Below are positions 38,050 to 52,074 of a stretch of DNA of 64,000 bases, piece after piece. The position numbers were made by a program, and so were the translations under genes. Position 1 is the stretch's first letter. Each line of letters begins with the position of its first letter. Origin of the DNA: Prosopocoilus inquinatus (taxonomy: Eukaryota > Arthropoda > Insecta > Coleoptera > Lucanidae). Below the pieces are notes generated by a model. It made no database searches and was not told the DNA's origin. It saw only the letters and a program-made list of their open reading frames with translations. Where the stretch lies: NCBI GenBank assembly GCA_036172665.1, contig CM069873.1:34648001-34712000 (forward strand), written 5' to 3'.

Positions 38050-38404
38050 AATTTTCGGACGCAGCAGAAGCTGGAAATAGTTTTAAACGAAACAACACGC
38101 ATTAGCGTTGTTCCTGTGCTGTATCTAATCGATCCTTACTTATCTATCATGTTATTTGACGTTTCGATGGACTCCAGTAACTCTGATGTGAGATACGACG
38201 TTTTCGGACGCAGCAGAAGCTGGAAATAGTTTTAAACGAAACAACACGTATTAGCGTTGTTCCTGTGATGTATCTAATCGATCGTTACTCATCTATCATG
38301 TTATTTGACGTTTGGATGGACTCCAGTAACTCTGATGTGAGATACAAAGTTCTCGGACGCAGCAGAAGCTGGAAATAGTTTTGAACGAAACAACACGTAT
38401 TAGC

Positions 38405-39894
38405 GTTGTTGCTGTGATGTATCTAATCTATCCTTACTTAGCTACTATGTTATTTGACGTTTCGATGGACTCCAATAACTCTGATGTGAGATACAAAGTT
38501 TTCGGACGCAGCAGAAGCTGGAAATAGTTTTAAACGAAACAACACGCATTAGCGTTGTTCCTGTGATGTATCTAATCGATCCTTACTCATCTATCATTTT
38601 ATTTGACGTTTGGATGGACTACAGTAACTATGATGTGAGATACAAAGTTTACGGACGCAGCAGAAGCTGGAAATAGTTTTAAACGAAACAACACGCATTA
38701 CCGTTGTTCCTGTGATGTATCTAATCGATCCTTACTCATCTATCATGTTATTTGACGTTTGAATGGACTCCAGTAACTCTGATGTGAGATACAAAGTTCT
38801 CGGATGCAGCAGAAGCTGGAAATAGTTTTGAACGAAACAACACGTATTAGCGTTGTTCCTGTGATGTATCTAATCGATCCTTACTTATCTACTATGTTAT
38901 TTGACGTTTCGATGGACTCCAGTAACTCTGATGTGAGATACGAAATTTTCGAACGCAGCAGAATCTGGAAATAGTTTTAAATGAAACAACACGCATTAGC
39001 GTTGTTCCTGTGATGTATCTAATCGATCCTTACTCATCTATCATGTTACTTGACGTTTCGATGGACTCTAGTAACTCTGATGTGAGATACGAAGTTTTCG
39101 GACGCAGCAGAAGCTGGAAATAGTTTTGAACGAAACAACACGTATTAGCGTTGTTCCTGTGATGTATCTAATCTATCCTTACTTAGCTACTATGTTATTT
39201 GACGTTTCGATGGACTCCAATAACTCTGATGTGAGATACAAAGTTTTCGGACGCAGCAGAAGCTGGAAATAGTTTTAAACGAAACAACACGCATTAGCGT
39301 TGTTCCTGTGATGTATCTAATCGATCCTTACTCATCTATCATTTTATTTGACGTTTGGATGGACTACAGTAACTATGATGTGAGATACAAAGTTTACGGA
39401 CGCAGCAGAAGCTGGAAATAGTTTTAAACGAAACAACACGCATTACCGTTGTTCCTGTGATGTATCTAATCGATCCTTACTCATCTATCATGTTATTTGA
39501 CGTTTGAATGGACTCCAGTAACTCTGATGTGAGATACAAAGTTCTCGGATGCAGCAGAAGCTGGAAATAGTTTTGAACGAAACAACACGTATTAGCGTTG
39601 TTCCTGTGATGTATCTAATCGATCCTTACTTATCTACTATGTTATTTGACGTTTCGATGGACTCCAGTAACTCTGATGTGAGATACGAAATTTTCGAACG
39701 CAGCAGAATCTGGAAATAGTTTTAAATGAAGCAACACGCATTAGCGTTGTTCCTGTGATGTATCTAATCGATCCTTACTCATCTATCATGTTATTTGACG
39801 TTTCGATGGACTCTAGTAACTCTGATGTGAGATAGGAAGTTTTTGGACGCAGCAGGAGCTGGAAATAGTTTTAAACGAAACAAGACGTATTAGC
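38405..39894 (+). repeat. 1,490-bp cassette: two 745-bp 5-monomer units (copy D)
   Basis: The units are 38,405-39,149 and 39,150-39,894. The order and diagnostic variants match copies A-C, and the 1,638-bp spacing from the GCTGTGATG mark (38,410) to the deletion scar (40,048) is the same. This is the last full cassette in the window; related single monomers return after 61 kb. Confidence 0.85.
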
Positions 39895-40043
39895 GTTGTT
39901 CCTGTGATGTATCTAATCGATCCTTACTTAGCTACTATGTTATTTGACGTTTCGATGGACTCCAGTAACTCTAATGTGAGATACAAAATTTTCGGAAGCA
40001 GCAGAATCTGGAAATAGTTTTAAATGAAACAACACGCATAAGC

Positions 40044-40132
40044 GTTGACTCCAGTAACTTTGATGTGAGATACGAAGTTCTCGGACGCAGCTGAAGGTGG
40101 AAATAGTTTTAAATGAAACAACACGTATTAGC
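40044..40132 (+). repeat. 89-bp truncated monomer (60-bp deletion), copy 5
   Basis: This has the same scar, with ACTCC at 40,048, 5,753 bp after copy 4. It is the last copy of this deletion seen; no later monomer shows the GTTGACTCC junction. Confidence 0.92.
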
Positions 40133-41650
40133 GTTGTTCCTGTGATGTATCTAATCGATTCTTACTCATCTATCATGTTATTTGACGTTTGGATGGACTC
40201 CAGTAACTCTGATGTGAGATACAAAGTATTCGGACGCAGCAGAAGCTCGAGATAGTTTTAAACGATACAACACGCATTAGCGTTGTTCCTGTGATGTATC
40301 TAATCGATCCTTACACATCTATCATGTTATTTGGCGTTTCGATGGACTCCAGTAACTCTGATGTGAGATACAAAGTTTTCGGACTCAGCAGAAGCTGGAA
40401 ATAGTTTTAAAAGAAACAACACGCATTAGCGTTGTTCCTGTGATGTATCTAATCGATCCTTACTCATCTATCATGTTATTTGACGTTTCGATGGACTCCA
40501 GTAACTCTGATGTGAGATACGAAATTTTCGAACGCAGCAGAATCTGGAAATAGTTTTAAAAGAAACAACACGCATTAGCGTTGTTCCTGTGATGTATCTA
40601 ATCGATCCTTACTCATCTATCATGTTATTTGACGTTTCGATGGACTCCAGTAACTCTGATGTGAGATACGAAATTCTCGAACGCAGCAGAATCTGGAAAT
40701 AGTTTTAAATGAAACAACACGCATTAGCGTTGTTCCTGTGATGTATCTAATCGATCCTTACTCATCTATCATGTTATTTGACGTTTCGATGGACTCTAGT
40801 AACTCTGATGTGATATACGAAGTTTTTGGACGCATCAGGAGCTGGAATTAGTTTTAAACGAAACAACACGTATTAGCGTTGTTCCTGTGATGTATCTAAT
40901 CGATCCTTACTCATCTATCATGTTATTTGGCGTTTCGATGGACTCCAGTAACTTTGATGTAAGATACGATGTTCTCGGACGCAGCTGAAGCTAGAAATAG
41001 TTTTAAACGAAACAACACGCATTAGCGTTGTTCCTGTGCTGTATCTAATCGATCCTTACTTATCTATCATGTTATTTGACGTTTCGATGGACTCCAGTAA
41101 CTCTGATGTGAGATACGACGTTTTCGGACGCAGCAGAAGCTGGAAATAGTTTTAAACGAAACAACTCGCATTAGCGTTGTTCCTGTGATGTATCTCATCG
41201 ATCCTTACTCATCTATGATGTAATTTGACGTTTCGATGGACTCTAGTAACTCTGATGTGAGATACGAAGTTTTTGGACGCAGCAGGAGCTGGAAATAGTT
41301 TTAAACGAAACAACAGGCATTAGCGTTGTTCCTGTGATGTATCTAATCGATCCTTATTTATCTATCATGTTATTTGACGTTTCGATGGACTCTAGTAACT
41401 CTGATGTAAGATACGAAGTTTTTGGGCGCAGCAGGAGCTGGAAATAGTTTTAAACGAAGCAACGCGTATTAGCGTTGTTCCTGTGATGTATCTAATCGAT
41501 CCTTACTTAGCTACTATGTTATTTGACGTTTCGATGGACTCCAGTAACTCTAATGTGAGATACGAAATTTTCGGACGCAGCAGAAGCTGGAAATAGTTTT
41601 AAACGAAACAACACGCATTAGCGTTGTTCCTGTGATGTATCTAATCGATC

Positions 41651-44600
41651 GTTACTCATCTATCATGTTATTTGACGTTTGGATGGACTCCAGTAACTCT
41701 GATGTGAGATACAAAGTTCTCGGACGCAGCAGAAGCTGGAAATAGTTTTGAACGAAACAACACGTATTAGCGTTGTTGCTGTGATGTATCTAATCGATCC
41801 TTACTCATCTATCATGTTATTTGACGTTTTTTATGGACTCCAGTAACTCTGATGTGAGATACAAAGTTTTCGGACGAGCAGAAGCTGGAGATAGTTTTAA
41901 ACGAAACAACACGCATTAGCGTTGTTCCTGTGATGTATCTAATCGATCCTTACTCATCCGTCATGTTATTTGGCGTTTCGATGGACTCCAGTAACTCTGA
42001 TGTGAGATACAAAGTTTTTGGTCGCAGCAGAAACTGGAAATAGTTTTAAACGAAACAACACGCATTAGCGTTGTTCCTGTGATGTATCTAATCGATCCTT
42101 ACTCATCTATCATGTTATTTGACGTTTCGATGGACTCTAGTAACTCTGATGTGAGGTACGAAGTTTTTGGACGCATCAGGAGCTGGAATTAGTTTTAAAC
42201 GAAACAACACGTATTAGCGTTGTTCCTGTGATGTATCTAATCGATCCTTACTCATCTATCATGTTATTTGGCGTTTCGATGGACTCCAGTAACTTTGATG
42301 TAAGATACGATGTTCTCGGACGCAGCTGAAGCTAGAAATAGTTTTAAACGAAACAACACGCATTAGCGTTGTTCCTGTGCTGTATCTAATCGATCCTTAC
42401 TTATCTATCATGTTATTTGACGTTTCGATGGACTCCAGTAACTCTGATGTGAGATACGACGTTTTCGGACGCAGCAGAAGCTGGAAATAGTTTTAAACGA
42501 AACAACTCGCATTAGCGTTGTTCCTGTGATGTATCTAATCGATCCTTACTCATCTATGATGTAATTTGACGTTTCGATGGACTCTAGTAACTCTGATGTG
42601 AGATACGAAGTTTTTGGACGCAGCAGGAGCTGGAAATAGTTTTAAACGAAACAACAGGCATTAGCGTTGTTCCTGTGATGTATCTAATCGATCCTTATTT
42701 ATCTATCATGTTATTTGACGTTTCGATGGACTCTAGTAACTCTGATGTAAGATACGAAGTTTTTGGGCGCAGCAGGAGCTGGAAATAGTTTTAAACGAAG
42801 CAACGCGTATTAGCGTTGTTCCTGTGATGTATCTAATCGATCCTTACTTAGCTACTATGTTATTTGACGTTTCGATGGACTCCAGTAACTTTGATGTGAG
42901 ATACAAAGTTCTCGGACGCAGCTGAAGCTGGAAATAGTTTTAAATGAAACAACACGTATTAGCGTTGTTCCTGTGATGTATCTAATCGATCCTTACTCAT
43001 CTATCATGTTATTTGGCGTTTCGATGGACTCCAGTAACTTTGATGTGAGATACAAAGTTCTCGGACGCAGCTGAAGCTGGAAATAGTTTTAAATGAAACA
43101 ACACGTATTAGCGTTGTTCCTGTGATGTATCTAATCGATCCTTACTCATCTTATCATGTTATTTGACGTTTCGATGGACTCCAGTAACTCTAATGTGAGA
43201 TACGAAATTTTCGGAGGCAGCAGAAGCTGGAAATAGTTTTAAACGAAACAACACGTATTAGCGTTGTTCCTGTGATGTATCTAATCGATCCTTACTCATC
43301 TATCATGTTATTTGGCGTTTCGATGGACTCCAGTAACTTTGATGTAAGATACGATGTTCTCGGACGCAGCTGAAACTAGAAATAGTTTTAAACGAAACAA
43401 CACGCATTAGCGTTGTTCCTGTGCTGTATCTAATCGATCCTTACTTATCTATCATGTTATTTGACGTTTCGATGGACTCCAGTAACTCTGATGTGAGATA
43501 CGACGTTTTCGGACGCAGCAGAAGCTGGAAATAGTTTTAAACGAAACAACACGTATTAGCGTTGTTCCTGTGATGTATCTAATCGATCGTTACTCATCTA
43601 TCATGTTATTTGACGTTTGGATGGGCTCCAGTAACTCTGATGTGAGATACAAAGTTCTCGGACGCAGCAGAAGCTGGAAATAGTTTTGAACGAAACAACA
43701 CGTATTAGCGTTGTTGCTGTGATGTATCTAATCGATCCTTACTCATCTATCATGTTATTTGACGTTTGGATGGACTCCAGTAACTCTGATGTGAGATACA
43801 AAGTTTTCGGACGAGCAGAAGCTGGAGATAGTTTTAAACGAAACAACACGTATTAGCGTTGTTCCTGTGATGTATCTAATCGATCCTTACTCATCTATCA
43901 TGTTATTTGGCGTTTCGATGAACTCCAGTAACTTTGATGTAAGATACGATGTTCTCGGACGCAGCTGAAGCTAGAAATAGTTTTAAACGAAACAACACGC
44001 ATTAGCGTTTTTCCTGTGCTGTATCTAATCGATCCTTACTTATCTATCATGTTATTTGACGTTTCGATGGACTCCAGTAACTCTGATGTGAGATACGACG
44101 TTTTCGGACGCAGCAGAAGCTGGAAATAGTTTTAAACGAAACAACACGTATTAGCGTTGTTCCTGTGATGTATCTAATCGATCGTTACTCATCTATCATG
44201 TTATTTGACGTTTGGATGGACTCCAGTAACTCTGATGTGAGATACAAAGTTCTCGGACGCAGCAGAAGCTGGAAATAGTTTTGAACGAAACAACACGTAT
44301 TAGCGTTGTTGCTGTGATGTATCTAATCGATCCTTACTCATCTATCATGTTATTTGACGTTTGGATGGACTCCAGTAACTCTGATGTGAGATACAAAGTT
44401 TTCGGACGAGCAGAAGCTGGAGATAGTTTTAAACGAAACAACACGCATTAGCGTTGTTCCTGTGATGTATCTAATCGATCCTTACTCATCCGTCATGTTA
44501 TTTGGCGTTTCGATGGACTCCAGTAACTCTGATGTGAGATACAAAGTTTTTGGTCGCAGCAGAAACTGGAAATAGTTTTAAACGAAACAACACGCATTAG

Positions 44601-47600
44601 CGTTGTTCCTGTGATGTATCTAATCGATCCTTACTCATCTATCATGTTATTTGACGTTTCGATGGACTCTAGTAACTCTGATGTAAGATACGAAGTTTTT
44701 GGACGCATCAGGAGCTGGAATTAGTTTTAAACGAAACAACACGTATTAGCGTTGTTCCTGTGATGTATCTAATCGATCCTTACTCATCTATCATGTTATT
44801 TGGCGTTTCGATGGACTCCAGTAACTTTGATGTAAGATACGATGTTCTCGGACGCAGCTGAAGCTAGAAATAGTTTTAAACGAAACAACACGCATTAGCG
44901 TTGTTCCTGTGCTGTATCTAATCGATCCTTACTTATCTATCATGTTATTTGACGTTTCGATGGACTCCAGTAACTCTGATGTGAGATACGACGTTCTCGG
45001 ACGCAGCAGAAGCTGGAAATAGTTTTAAACGAAACAACTCGCATTAGCGTTGTTCCTGTGATGTATCTAATCGATCCTTACTCATCTATGATGTAATTTG
45101 ACGTTTCGATGGACTCTAGTAACTCTGATGTGAGATACGAAGTTTTTGGACGCAGCAGGAGCTGGAAATAGTTTTAAACGAAACAACAGGCATTAGCGTT
45201 GTTCCTGTGATGTATCTAATCGATCCTTATTTATCTATCATGTTATTTGACGTTTCGATGGACTCTAGTAACTCTGATGTAAGATACGAAGTTTTTGGGC
45301 GCAGCAGGAGCTGGAAATAGTTTTAAACGAAGCAACGCGTATTAGCGTTGTTCCTGTGATGTATCTAATCGATCCTTACTTAGCTACTATGTTATTTGAC
45401 GTTTCGATGGACTCCAGTAACTCTAATGTGAGATACGAAATTTTCGGACGCAGCAGAAGCTGGAAATAGTTTTAAACGAAACAACACGCATTAGCGTTGT
45501 TCCTGTGATGTATCTAATCGATCCTTACTCATCTATCATGTTATTTGGCGTTTCGATGGACTCCAGTAACTTTGATGTGAGATACAAAGTTCTCGGACGC
45601 AGCTGAAGCTGGAAATAGTTTTAAATGAAACAACACGTATTAGCGTTGTTCCTGTGATGTATCTAATCGATCCTTACTCATCTTATCATGTTATTTGACG
45701 TTTCGATGGACTCCAGTAACTCTAATGTGAGATACGAAATTTTCGGAGGCAGCAGAAGCTGGAAATAGTTTTAAACGAAACAACACGTATTAGCGTTGTT
45801 CCTGTGATGTATCTAATCGATCCTTACTCATCTATCATGTTATTTGGCGTTTCGATGGACTCCAGTAACTTTGATGTAAGATACGATGTTCTCGGACGCA
45901 GCTGAAGCTAGAAATAGTTTTAAACGAAACAACACGCATTAGCGTTGTTCCTGTGCTGTATCTAATCGATCCTTACTTATCTATCATGTTATTTGACGTT
46001 TCGATGGACTCCAGTAACTCTGATGTGAGATACGACGTTTTCGGACGCAGCAGAAGCTGGAAATAGTTTTAAACGAAACAACACGTATTAGCGTTGTTCC
46101 TGTGATGTATCTAATCGATCGTTACTCATCTATCATGTTATTTGACGTTTGGATGGACTCCAGTAACTCTGATGTGAGATACAAAGTTCTCGGACGCAGC
46201 AGAAGCTGGAAATAGTTTTGAACGAAACAACACGTATTAGCGTTGTTGCTGTGATGTATCTAATCGATCCTTACTCATCTATCATGTTATTTGACGTTTG
46301 GATGGACTCCAGTAACTCTGATGTGAGATACAAAGTTTTCGGACGAGCAGAAGCTGGAGATAGTTTTAAACGAAACAACACGCATTAGCGTTGTTCCTGT
46401 GATGTATCTAATCGATCCTTACTCATCCGTCATGTTATTTGGCGTTTCGATGGACTCTAGTAACTCTGATGTGAGATACGAAGTTTTTGGACGCAGCAGG
46501 AGCTGGAAATAGTTTTAAACGAAACAACACGTATTAGCGTTGTTCCTGTGATGTATCTAATCGATCCTTATTTATCTATCATGTTATTTGACGTTTCGAT
46601 GGACTCTAGTAACTCTGATGTGAGATACGAAGTTTTTGGGCGCAGCAGGAGCTGGAAATAGTTTTAAACGAAGCAACACGTATTAGCGTTGTTCCTGTGA
46701 TGTATCTAATCGATACTTACTCATCTATCATGTTATTTGGCATTTCGATGGACTCTAGTATCTCTGATGTGAGATACAAAGTTTTCGGACGCATCAGAAG
46801 CTGGAAATAGTTTTAAACGAAACAACTCGCATTAGCGTTGTTCCTGTGATGTATCTAATCGATCCTTACTCATCTATGATGTAATTTGACGTTTCGATGG
46901 ACTCTAGTAACTCTGATGTGAGATACGAAGTTTTTGGACGCAGCAGGAGCTGGAAATAGTTTTAAACGAAACAACACGCATTAGCGTTGTTCCTGTGATG
47001 TATCTAATCGATCCTTATTTATCTATCATGTTATTTGACGTTTCGATGGACTCTAGTAACTCTGATGTAAGATACGAAGTTTTTGGGCGCAGCAGGAGCT
47101 GGAAATAGTTTTAAACGAAGCAACGCGTATTAGCGTTGTTCCTGTGATGTATCTAATCGATCCTTACTTAGCTACTATGTTATTTGACGTTTCGATGGAC
47201 TCCAGTAACTCTAATGTGAGATACGAAATTTTCGGACGCAGCAGAAGCTGGAAATAGTTTTAAACGAAACATCACGCATTAGCGTTGTTCCTGTGATGTA
47301 TCTAATCGATCCTTACTCATCTATCATGTTATTTGGCGTTTCGATGGACTCCAGTAACTTTGATGTGAGATACGAAGTTCTCGGACGCAGCTGAAGCTGG
47401 AAATAGTTTTAAATGAAACAACACGTATTAGCGTTGTTCCTGTGATGTATCTAATCGATCCTTACTCATCTTATCATGTTATTTGACGTTTCGATGGACT
47501 CCAGTAACTCTAATGTGAGATACGAAATTTTCGGAGGCAGCAGAAGCTGGAAATAGTTTTAAACGAAACAACACGTATTAGCGTTGTTCCTGTGATGTAT

Positions 47601-49839
47601 CTAATCGATCCTTACTCATCTATCATGTTATTTGGCGTTTCGATGGACTCCAGTAACTTTGATGTAAGATACGATGTTCTCGGACGCAGCTGAAGCTAGA
47701 AATAGTTTTAAACGAAACAACACGCATTAGCGTTGTTCCTGTGCTGTATCTAATCGATCCTTACTTATCTATCATGTTATTTGACGTTTCGATGGACTCC
47801 AGTAACTCTGATGTGAGATACGACGTTTTCGGACGCAGCAGAAGCTGGAAATAGTTTTAAACGAAACAACACGTATTAGCGTTGTTCCTGTGATGTATCT
47901 AATCGATCCTTACTCATCTATCATGTTATTTGACGTTTGGATGGACTCCAGTAACTCTGATGTGAGATACAAAGTTCTCGGATGCAGCAGAAGCTGGAAA
48001 TAGTTTTGAACGAAACAACACGTATTAGCGTTGTTCCTGTGATGTATCTAATCGATCCTTACTTATCTACTATGTTATTTGACGTTTCGATGGACTCCAG
48101 TAACTCTAATGTGAGATACGAAATTTTCGGAAGCAGCAGAATCTGGAAATAATTTTAAATGAAACAACACGCATTAGCGTTGTTCCTGTGATGTATCTAA
48201 TCGATCCTTACTCATCTATCATGTTATTTGGCGTTTCGATGGACTCCAGTAACTTTGATGTGAGATACGAAGTTCTCGGACGCAGCTGAAGCTGGAAATA
48301 GTTTTAAATGAAACAACACGTATTAGCGTTGTTCCTGTGATGTATCTAATCGATTCTTACTCATCTATCATGTTATTTGACGTTTGGATGGACTCCAGTA
48401 ACTCTGATGTGAGATACAAAGTATTCGGAGGCAGCAGAAGCTCGAGATAGTTTTAAACGATACAACACGCATTAGCGTTGTTCCTGTGATGTATCTAATC
48501 GATCCTTACTCATCTATCATGTTATTTGGCGTTTCGATGGACTCCAGTAACTCTGATGTGAGATACAAAATTTTTGGACGTAGCAGAAGTTGGAAATAGT
48601 TTTAAACGAAACAACACGCATTAGCGTTGTTCCTGTGATGTATCTAATCGATCCTTACTCATCTATCATGTTATTTGACGTTTCGATGGACTCCAGTAAC
48701 TCTGATGTGAGATACGAAATTTTCGAACGCAGCAGAATCTGGAAATAGTTTTAAATGAAACAACACGCATTAGCGTTGTTCCTGTGATGTATCTAATCGA
48801 TCCTTACTCATCTATCATGTTATTTGACTTTTCGATGGACTCTAGTAACTCTGATGTGAGATACGAAGTTTTTGGACGCATCAGGAGCTGGAAATAGTTT
48901 TAAACGAAACAACACGTATTAGCGTTGTTCCTGTGCTGTATCTAATCGATCCTTACTTATCTATCATGTTATTTGACGTTTCGATGGACTCCAGTAACTC
49001 TGATGTGAGATACGACGTTTTCGGACGCAGCAGAAGCTGGAAATAGTTTTAAACGAAACAACTCGCATTAGCGTTGTTCCTGTGATGTATCTAATCGATC
49101 CTTACTCATCTATGATGTAATTTGACGTTTCGATGGACTCTAGTAACTCTGATGTGAGATACGAAGTTTTTGGACGCAGCAGGAGCTGGAAATAGTTTTA
49201 AAAGAAACAACAGGCATTAGCGTTGTTCCTGTGATGTATCTAATCGATCCTTATTTATCTATCATGTTATTTGACGTTTCGATGGACTCTAGTAACTCTG
49301 ATGTGAGATACGAAGTTTTTGGGCGCAGCAGGAGCTGGAAATAGTTTTAAACGAAGCAACACGTATTAGCGTTGTTCCTGTGATGTATCTAATCGATCCT
49401 TACTCATCTATCATGTTATTTGGCATTTCGATGGACTCCAGTAACTCTGATGTGAGATACAAAGTTTTCGGACGCATCAGAAGCTGGAAATAGTTTTAAA
49501 CGAAACAACTCGCATTAGCGTTGTTCCTGTGATGTATCTAATCGATCCTTACTCATCTATGATGTAATTTGACGTTTCGATGGACTCTAGTAACTCTGAT
49601 GTGAGATACGAAGTTTTTGGACGCAGCAGGAACTGGAAATAGTTTTAAACGAAACAACACGCATTAGCGTTGTTCCTGTGATGTATCTAATCGATCCTTA
49701 TTTATCTATCATGTTATTTGACGTTTCGATGGACTCTAGTAACTCTGATGTAAGATACGAAGTTTTTGGGCGCAGCAGGAGCAGGAAATAGTTTTAAACG
49801 AAGCAACGCGTATTAGCGTTGTTCCTGTGATGTATCTAA
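41651..49839 (+). repeat. Rearranged mosaic of HOR monomer types
   Basis: This region consists of blocks also found in the 28-41 kb units, in changed order. Recurring elements are the pair GCTGAAGCTAGAAATAG then CTGTGCTGTATC/GACGTTTTCGG, the 148-bp GGACGAGCAG monomer (about 41,873, 43,811, 44,406 and 46,341), and TCATCCGTCATG (41,954, 44,486 and 46,423). The spacings 2,532 and 1,937 bp correspond to 17 and 13 monomers. One monomer near 41,829 reads GACGTTTTTTATGG, a 1-bp-longer private variant. There is no gene or foreign insertion. Confidence 0.82.
48081..48913 (+). repeat. Segment shared at 7,153-bp offset (48 monomers), copy 1
   Basis: This matches 55,234-56,066. Shared rare variants are GAAATAATTTTAAATG (48,146/55,299), CGATTCTTAC with AGCTCGAGATAG, AAAATTTTTGGACGTAGC and TTTGACTTTTCG. 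It differs at 48,430, which reads CGGAGGCAGC instead of CGGACGCAGC. After it, this copy goes straight to the CTGTGCTGTATC monomer while copy 2 has one extra monomer, shifting the later offset to about 7.3 kb. Confidence 0.8.
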
Positions 49840-52074
49840 TCGATCCTTACTTAGCTACTATGTTATTTGACGTTTCGATGGACTCCAGTAACTCTAATGT
49901 GAGATACGAAATTTTCGGACACAGCAGAAGCTGGAAATAGTTTTAAACGAAACAACACGCATTAGCGTTGTTCCTGTGATGTATCTAATCGATCCTCACT
50001 CATCTATCATGTTATTTGGCGTTTCGATGGACTCCAGTAGCTTTGATGTGAGATACGAAGTTCTCGGACGCAGCTGAAGCTGGAAATAGTTTTAAATGAA
50101 ACAACACGTATTAGCGTTGTTCCTGTGATGTATCTAATCGATCCTTACTCATCTTATCATGTTATTTGACGTTTCGATGGACTCCAGTAACTCTAATGTG
50201 AGATACGAAATTTTCGGAGGCAGCAGAAGCTGGAAATAGTTTTAAACGAAACAACACGTATTAGCGTTGTTCCTGTGATGTATCTAATCGATCCTTACTC
50301 ATCTATCATGTTATTTGGCGTTTCGATGGACTATAGTAACTTTGATGTAAGATACGATGTTCTCGGACGCAGCTGAAGCTAGAAATAGTTTTAAACGAAG
50401 CAACACGCATTAGCGTTGTTCCTGTGCTGTATCTAATCGATCCTTACTTATCTATCATGTTATTTGACGTTTCGATGGACTCCAGTAACTCTGATGTGAG
50501 ATACGACGTTTTCGGACGCAGCAGAAGCTGGAAATAGTTTTAAACGAAACAACACGTATTAGCGTTGTTCCTGTGATGTATCTAATCGATCCTTACTCAT
50601 CTATCATGTTATTTGACGTTTGGATGGACTCCAGTAACTCTGATGTGAGATACAAAGTTCTCGGACGCAGCAGAAGCTGGAAATAGTTTTGAACGAAACA
50701 ACACGTATTAGCGTTGTTGCTGTGATGTATCTAATCGATCCTTACTCATCTATCATGTTATTTGACGTTTGGATGGACTCCAGTAACTCTGATGTGAGAT
50801 ACAAAGTTTTCGGACGAGCAGAAGCTGGAGATAGTTTTAAACGAAACAACACGCATTAGCGTTGTTCCTGTGATGTATCTAATCGATCCTTACTCATCCA
50901 TCATGTTATTTGGCGTTTCGATGGACTCCAGTAACTCTGATGTGAGATACAAAGTTTTTGGACGCAGCAGAAACTGGAAATAGTTTTAAACGAAACAACA
51001 CGCATTAGCGTTGTTCCTGTGATGTATCTAATCGATCCTTACTCATCTATCATGTTATTTGCCGTTTCGATGGACTCTAGTAACTCTGATGTGAGATACG
51101 AAGTTTTTGGACGCAGCAGGAGCTGGAAATAGTTTTAAACGAAACAACACGTATTAGCGTTGTTCCTGTGATGTATCTAATCGATCCTTATTTATCTATC
51201 ATGTTATTTGACGTTTCGATGGACTCTAGTAACTCTGATGTGAGATACGAAGTTTTTGGGCGCAGCAGGAGCTGGAAATAGTTTTAAACGAAGCAACACG
51301 TATTAGCGTTGTTCCTGTGATGTACCTAATCGATCCTTACTCATCTATCATGTTATTTGGCATTTCGATGGACTCCAGTATCTCTGATGTGAGATACAAA
51401 GTTTTCGGACGCATCAGAAGCTGGAAATAGTTTTAAACGAAACAACTCGCATTAGCGTTGTTCCTGTGATGTATCTAATCGATCCTTACTCATCTATGAT
51501 GTAATTTGACGTTTCGATGGACTCTAGTAACTCTGATGTGAGATACGAAGTTTTTGGACGCAGCAGGAGCTGGAAATAGTTTTAAACGAAACAACACGCA
51601 TTAGCGTTGTTCCTGTGATGTATCTAATCGATCCTTATTTATCTATCATGTTATTTGACGTTTCGATGGACTCTAGTAACTCTGATGTAAGATACGAAGT
51701 TTTTGGGCGCAGCAGGAGCTGGAAATAGTTTTAAACGAAGCAACGCGTATTAGCGTTGTTCCTGTGATGTATCTAATCGATCCTTACTTAGCTACTATGT
51801 TATTTGACGTTTCGATGGACTCCAGTAACTCTAATGTGAGATACGAAATTTTCGGACGCAGCAGAAGCTGGAAATAGTTTTAAACGAAACAACACGCATT
51901 AGCGTTGTTCCTGTGATGTATCTAATCGATCCTTACTCATCTATCATGTTATTTGGCGTTTCGATGGACTCCAGTAACTTTGATGTGAGATACGAAGTTC
52001 TCGGACGCAGCTGAAGCTGGAAATAGTTTTAAATGAAACAACACGTATTAGCGTTGTTCCTGTGATGTATCAAA
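49840..52074 (+). repeat. 2,235-bp tandem duplication, copy 1 (15 monomers)
   Basis: This is followed directly by its copy at 52,075-54,309. Paired rare variants at exactly 2,235 bp are GGACTATAGTAAC (50,331/52,566), TCATCCATCATG (50,894/53,129), the 148-bp GGACGAGCAG monomer and TTTGCCGTTTCG. Near the junction this copy reads TGTATCAAATCG at about 52,069, then continues CGATCCTTACTTAGC as at 49,840. Confidence 0.88.

Larger units (their letters stand above)
34291..40043 (+). repeat. Long HOR unit 2, 5,753 bp (38 monomers plus an 89-bp one)
   Basis: This runs between the fourth and fifth 89-bp truncated monomers. After the truncated monomer it carries CGATTCTTAC, the XhoI-bearing AGCTCGAGATAG type, CTTACACATC, two TAAAAGAAACAAC monomers, GTGATATACG with GGAATTAG, then the CTGTGCTGTATC and TCTCATCG types, the GGTCGCAGC pair and the 1,490-bp cassette. 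Its first 1.6 kb is repeated at 40,044-41,650 as the start of a third, incomplete unit. Confidence 0.85.
38210..41650 (+). repeat. 3,441-bp segment shared at 5,753-bp offset, copy 2
   Basis: This is the copy of 32,457-35,897. At its right end, 41,651, the sequence changes to the CGATCGTTACTC / TTTGGATGG monomer, which closes the regular HOR domain. TCTCATCG at 41,194 is the last one I saw; later homologous monomers read TCTAATCG. Confidence 0.88.

Noticed and set aside
19075..40132. Truncated monomers as insertion sites of a mobile element
   Set aside because: The scars are clean joins of two satellite positions with no added bases or target-site duplication; simple deletion followed by amplification explains them.
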